NCBI GenBank assembly: GCA_026394695.1 | Contig: JAPKXT010000134.1 | Span: 1-7,099, forward strand | DNA length: 7,099 nt | Reading direction: 5' to 3' | Source of the DNA: Methanoregula sp. | Lineage (GTDB): Archaea > Halobacteriota > Methanomicrobia > Methanomicrobiales > Methanospirillaceae | In this document: positions 4,621 through 7,099 of the stretch, in pieces | How the letters are laid out: each line of letters opens with the position of its first letter | Position numbering within the stretch: the first letter of the stretch is position 1 | The notes under the pieces: model-generated | Databases searched by the model: none | Told to the model about the DNA's origin: nothing | What the model saw: only the letters and a program-made list of their open reading frames with translations | Made by a program: the position numbers and the translations under genes

Positions 4621-5898
4621 ATGGCTGATGATGCGGAGCACTGCGGGGACTCCCCCCGCAAAGAGGGATCCGGTCGTGACACCGGGGAAGAGGGTATCAT
4701 TTATTCAAAACTGAAGAATGGTTCGCTGAAACTGTACGAGCTGGAAAAAGAACTCCCGCCGCTCGACGCGATCCGGGCACGGCGGGAATTTATCGCGCGG
4801 GAGACCGGCACAAAACTTGAGAACATCGGCATTTTCTCTATCGATATCGAGCGCGTAGTGAAACGAAACTGCGAAAATATGATCGGCACGGTGCAGGTTC
4901 CGCTCGGTGTCGCGGGCCCGCTCCTCGTGTCAGGGGAATACGCGCAGGGAAGTTATTACCTCCCCCTTGCAACCACCGAGGGTGCGCTCGTCGCCTCGGT
5001 TAACCGCGGCTGCAGTGCAATAACAAAAGCGGGGGGAGCACAGGTTTGCATCCTCCACGACGGTATGACGCGGGCCCCTGTCTTTGCTGCTGAAAGTGTC
5101 GTGCATGCAAAACAGGTTGCCGACTGGGTGGCATCACACCAGGATGAGCTCCGTGCAGCTGCGGAGAGTACCACATCTCACGGAAAAATGACCGGGATAG
5201 TCACCTACATTACCGGGACAAGTGTTTTTGTCAGGATCGAATTCGATACCAAGGATGCAATGGGGATGAACATGGTCACCATCGCGAGCGCGAAAGTTGC
5301 AGAGCTGGTGGCGAAGGGGACCGGCGCCCGGCTCATCGCCCTTTCCGGTAATATGTGTACCGATAAAAAACCTGCAGCCATCAACAGGATTCTGGGGAGA
5401 GGGAGAAGTGTTGTTGCCGGTGTTGCACTCTCTCATGACCTCATCAGCCAGGTCTTCAAAACCGATGCTAAAAACTTAGTCGAAGTGAACTACCGCAAAA
5501 ACCTTGTCGGATCAGCCAGTGCCGGTTCAATGGGGTTCAATGCCCATGCGGCAAATGTCGTAACTGCAATGTTTATTGCCTGCGGGCAGGACGCAGCTCA
5601 TGCTATTGACGGCAGCACCTGCATAACCACCGTGGATCTCACGGATTCCGGGGTATACGTTGCCGTTACCCTTCCCTCTCTCCCTGTTGGAACAGTTGGC
5701 GGCGGGACCGGTGTGGACACGCAGCAGGAATGTCTCAGGATTCTTGGGGTTGCCGGCGGCGGGGAACCTGCGGGCACTAACGCCAGGAAACTTGCAGAGA
5801 TCATAGCGGCCGGAGTTCTTGCCGGGGAACTCTCCCTGCTCGGAGCCCTTGCCGCCCAGCATCTTGCGCGGGCGCACCAGCAGCTTGGTCGCGGTTAA
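4621..5898 (+). CDS. hmgA: Hydroxymethylglutaryl-CoA reductase (NADPH), class I
   Basis: This enzyme reduces HMG-CoA to mevalonate with two NADPH, the committed step toward archaeal isoprenoid lipids. It is 425 residues from ATG 4621. Archaeal enzymes are soluble, and no membrane segment is visible here. The catalytic residues are Glu120 (LATTEGALVAS), Lys249 (SGNMCTDKKPAA), Asp324 (GQDAAHAID) and His419 near the C-terminus (HLARAH). Other class I signatures are ENMIGTVQVPLGVAGP (85-100), the cofactor motif DAMGMN (212-217) and GTVGGGTG (357-364). The open frame extends to 4513, but that part lies inside trm5b. ATG 4621 suits a leaderless mRNA from the TATA box at 4594-4603. Residues 1-25 are hydrophilic and unlike the family core, which begins around YSKLKNGSLKLYELE (28-42). 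A noncanonical start near 4696-4699 behind GAGGG (4690-4694) therefore cannot be excluded. The stop overlaps that of rimI. Confidence 0.95.
   Translation: MADDAEHCGDSPRKEGSGRDTGEEGIIYSKLKNGSLKLYELEKELPPLDAIRARREFIARETGTKLENIGIFSIDIERVVKRNCENMIGTVQVPLGVAGPLLVSGEYAQGSYYLPLATTEGALVASVNRGCSAITKAGGAQVCILHDGMTRAPVFAAESVVHAKQVADWVASHQDELRAAAESTTSHGKMTGIVTYITGTSVFVRIEFDTKDAMGMNMVTIASAKVAELVAKGTGARLIALSGNMCTDKKPAAINRILGRGRSVVAGVALSHDLISQVFKTDAKNLVEVNYRKNLVGSASAGSMGFNAHAANVVTAMFIACGQDAAHAIDGSTCITTVDLTDSGVYVAVTLPSLPVGTVGGGTGVDTQQECLRILGVAGGGEPAGTNARKLAEIIAAGVLAGELSLLGALAAQHLARAHQQLGRG
4642..4685 (+). promoter_or_regulatory. Two consecutive hairpins at the 5' end of the hmgA message
   Basis: TGCGGGG (4642-4648) pairs perfectly with CCCCGCA (4654-4660) around a 5-nt loop. 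CCGGT (4670-4674) pairs with ACCGG (4681-4685) around a 6-nt loop. The first stem is nearly all G-C and lies 21 nt after the ATG, where structure can affect initiation. Purine-rich GAGGG elements follow each hairpin (about 4663-4667 and 4690-4694). Whether this is a structured leader, translational control or chance in GC-rich coding sequence cannot be told. Confidence 0.4.
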
Positions 5899-6422
5899 AA
5901 CCTGAACCACTTCATCATCACGACGGCATCTTCCCCGTTGGAGTAATAGCTTTCAATTTCAAAGACGTTACGGTAACCCAGCCGGTGGTAAAACCGCTGC
6001 GCAACCGTGTTTCCCAGCCGCACTTCCAGCTGGACACCGGTGGCAAGCTCGAGAGCGGCCTGGTGCTCGAACCGGCGCACGAGCAGATTCCCGATTCCCC
6101 GGTGGCGATACGCGGTGGTCACACCGAGGTTGCAGATGTGCCCGTAGATATTTTCACCCGTATCTTCCAGTCCGCCAATGACAAAACCGGTTACCATACC
6201 ATCGCAGACTGCAACAAAATAGGTGGAGGGAAAGTACGTGAATGCTTCAAGAAAGACTGACTGTTCCCACGGGTCGATGAACGATTCATTTTCTATGGCA
6301 ACAATCGCTGCAATGTCCGCTGGTGCCGCGCGGCGGATGATCGGTAACGGGAATGTGGTAAGATCGTGCGGTCGGATCATCAGACTTCTCTCTCCAGTGC
6401 CAGTCCGGCTCAGTAGTATCAT
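5895..6422 (-). CDS. rimI: Ribosomal protein S18-alanine N-acetyltransferase-like GNAT enzyme (RimI)
   Basis: This is a GNAT-fold acetyltransferase; archaeal RimI/Ard1-like enzymes acetylate protein N-termini using acetyl-CoA. From ATG 6422 it has 175 residues. The domain starts at about residue 19 (IIRRAAPADIAAIVAIENESFIDPW). The acetyl-CoA pyrophosphate-binding motif RHRGIG is at about 106-111, after the strand HICNLGVTTAY. The RimI-type C-terminal segment is LEVRLGNTVAQRFYHRLGY followed by RNVFEIESYYSNGEDAVVM, with the conserved Asn and Tyr used for substrate and catalysis. The start is uncertain. ATG 6422 has AAAGGAA 7-8 nt upstream, ATG 6380 would give a more usual 161 residues, and ATG 6443 is the longest. 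The stop codon overlaps that of hmgA on the other strand. The DUF1015 gene is transcribed divergently from a shared spacer. The exact substrate is not shown by the sequence. Confidence 0.88.
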   Translation of the reverse strand: MILLSRTGTGERSLMIRPHDLTTFPLPIIRRAAPADIAAIVAIENESFIDPWEQSVFLEAFTYFPSTYFVAVCDGMVTGFVIGGLEDTGENIYGHICNLGVTTAYRHRGIGNLLVRRFEHQAALELATGVQLEVRLGNTVAQRFYHRLGYRNVFEIESYYSNGEDAVVMMKWFRF

Positions 6423-6470
6423 CCATGTGTTCCTTTTAATCATAGTGTTTACCCCACGGCCGCGTGCGGG

Positions 6471-6479
6471 AAAATATAT
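6471..6479. promoter_or_regulatory. TATA box candidate in the rimI-DUF1015 divergent spacer
   Basis: AAAATATAT has the symmetric core ATATAT (6474-6479). On the minus strand it would start transcription near 6450, leaving about 28 nt of leader before rimI ATG 6422. On the plus strand it would start near 6502, about 37 nt before the DUF1015 ATG. It is the best AT-rich element in the spacer. Use in either or both directions is inferred. Confidence 0.5.
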
Positions 6480-6538
6480 GGTAGCACACCCAACAATGAG
6501 GACAGGTTATTTTCCTCGCTATAGGACTGGGGTAATAC

Positions 6539-7099
6539 ATGGTCAGGATCTATCGTTTTGCAGGAGTGCGCCCGGATCGTCTTGCGGCATCAGCGATCGC
6601 AGCAGTTCCCTACGATGTCGTGTCTGCCGATGAAGTGCGGGCAATTATTGCGAAAAATCCCGGCACTTTTTTGCGCGTGAGCCGGTCGGATGCGGAGTTA
6701 CCCGAACTTGCCCCGGATGATACCAGAGTCTACCAGCGGGCGCACGATAATTTCAAAGCACTCGAATCTGACGGGCGCATGAGAAAGGACCCGGCCCCGG
6801 GTATGTATCTCTACCGGGTGTTGCAGGATGGTGAGACATTTCTCGGGCTCTGCTGCTGCCTCGATGTTGACGATTACCGGAAAAACCGTATACGCCGGCA
6901 TGAGCAGACCCGGTACGACAAGGAGGAGGACCGGACCCGGCACATTGAAGCGGTGAAAGCTCACAACGGCCCTGTGGTCCTTCTCTACCGGAACAGCGGG
7001 GATATTTTTTCCTGCATTGAATCGCTTGTCAGTCCGTCACCGGATGCAGAAGTTACCTCAGATACGGGAATAATCCACCAGATATTCCGGATCACCGAC
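6539..7099 (+). CDS. DUF1015 family protein (C-terminus beyond the window)
   Basis: The frame has 187 codons from ATG 6539 to the window end with no stop; full-length members are roughly 400 residues or more. Recognisable DUF1015 (COG4198) features are the start IYRFAGVRPD, then VPYDVVSADEVR (about 23-34), NPGTFLRVSRSDAELPEL (43-60) and MYLYRVL (about 88-94). The most conserved block follows, RRHEQTRYDKEEDRTRHIEAVKAHNGPVVLLY in two parts (about 119-150), where HEqTr and KEeDR are the likely functional charges. A GGGGT element (6529-6533) lies 5 nt upstream of the ATG as a weak ribosome-binding site. The biochemical function of the family is not established to my knowledge. CTGCTGCTGC-type cysteines (Cys102-104, LCCCLDV) are an odd local feature. 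It is transcribed away from rimI and shares its promoter spacer. Confidence 0.85.
   Translation, partial: MVRIYRFAGVRPDRLAASAIAAVPYDVVSADEVRAIIAKNPGTFLRVSRSDAELPELAPDDTRVYQRAHDNFKALESDGRMRKDPAPGMYLYRVLQDGETFLGLCCCLDVDDYRKNRIRRHEQTRYDKEEDRTRHIEAVKAHNGPVVLLYRNSGDIFSCIESLVSPSPDAEVTSDTGIIHQIFRITD

Noticed and set aside
6223..6633. Plus-strand frame of 136 codons across rimI and the start of DUF1015
   Set aside because: It overlaps two real genes and their promoter in another frame, with no family signature.
1..7099. CRISPR array, tRNA or rRNA genes, insertion sequences, attachment sites
   Set aside because: I saw no regularly spaced repeats, cloverleaf or rRNA-like sequence, transposase or flanking direct repeats.

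Overview
The window looks like the genome of a methanogenic euryarchaeon, probably of the order Methanomicrobiales. It carries archaeal-type mevalonate pathway genes, an archaeal tRNA methyltransferase Trm5, T-tract termination and TATA-type promoters. Codon use is moderately GC-rich and even across the window. The order-level placement is inferred from the style of the proteins; no taxonomic marker gene is present.

Region 1 (1-2768, plus strand) is a tight operon. It starts with the C-terminal end of a probable HTH-type regulator, followed by HMG-CoA synthase (7-nt overlap), acetoacetyl-CoA thiolase (4-nt ATGA overlap) and a DUF35 Zn-ribbon/OB-fold protein (1-nt gap). It ends in a T-tract terminator. 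The last three genes correspond to the known archaeal complex that converts acetyl-CoA to HMG-CoA with channelling of acetoacetyl-CoA. Region 2 (about 2815-3328, minus strand) is a type II toxin-antitoxin pair: a RelE/ParE-fold toxin and an upstream antitoxin that overlap by 41 nt. Region 3 (3329-3658) has no gene I can support. It holds several perfect inverted repeats, read here as a candidate antitoxin operator, an AT-rich palindrome and a terminator hairpin for trm5.

Region 4 (3659-5898) is a divergent pair: trm5b on the minus strand and hmgA (HMG-CoA reductase, class I) on the plus strand. They share a 47-nt spacer with one perfectly palindromic TATA box. HMG-CoA reductase uses the HMG-CoA made by the region 1 enzymes and commits it to mevalonate for archaeal isoprenoid lipids, so the first three mevalonate steps lie within 6 kb but in separate transcription units. 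Region 5 (5895-7099) contains rimI (N-alpha-acetyltransferase, minus strand), whose stop codon overlaps the hmgA stop in a palindromic TTAA. Divergent from it is a DUF1015 protein that runs off the window end.

The main genes are recognisable families. The less ordinary signals are the shared palindromic TATA box, the possible alternative start and hairpins at the 5' end of hmgA, the toxin-antitoxin locus with its palindromes, and the terminator-free convergent gene junction.
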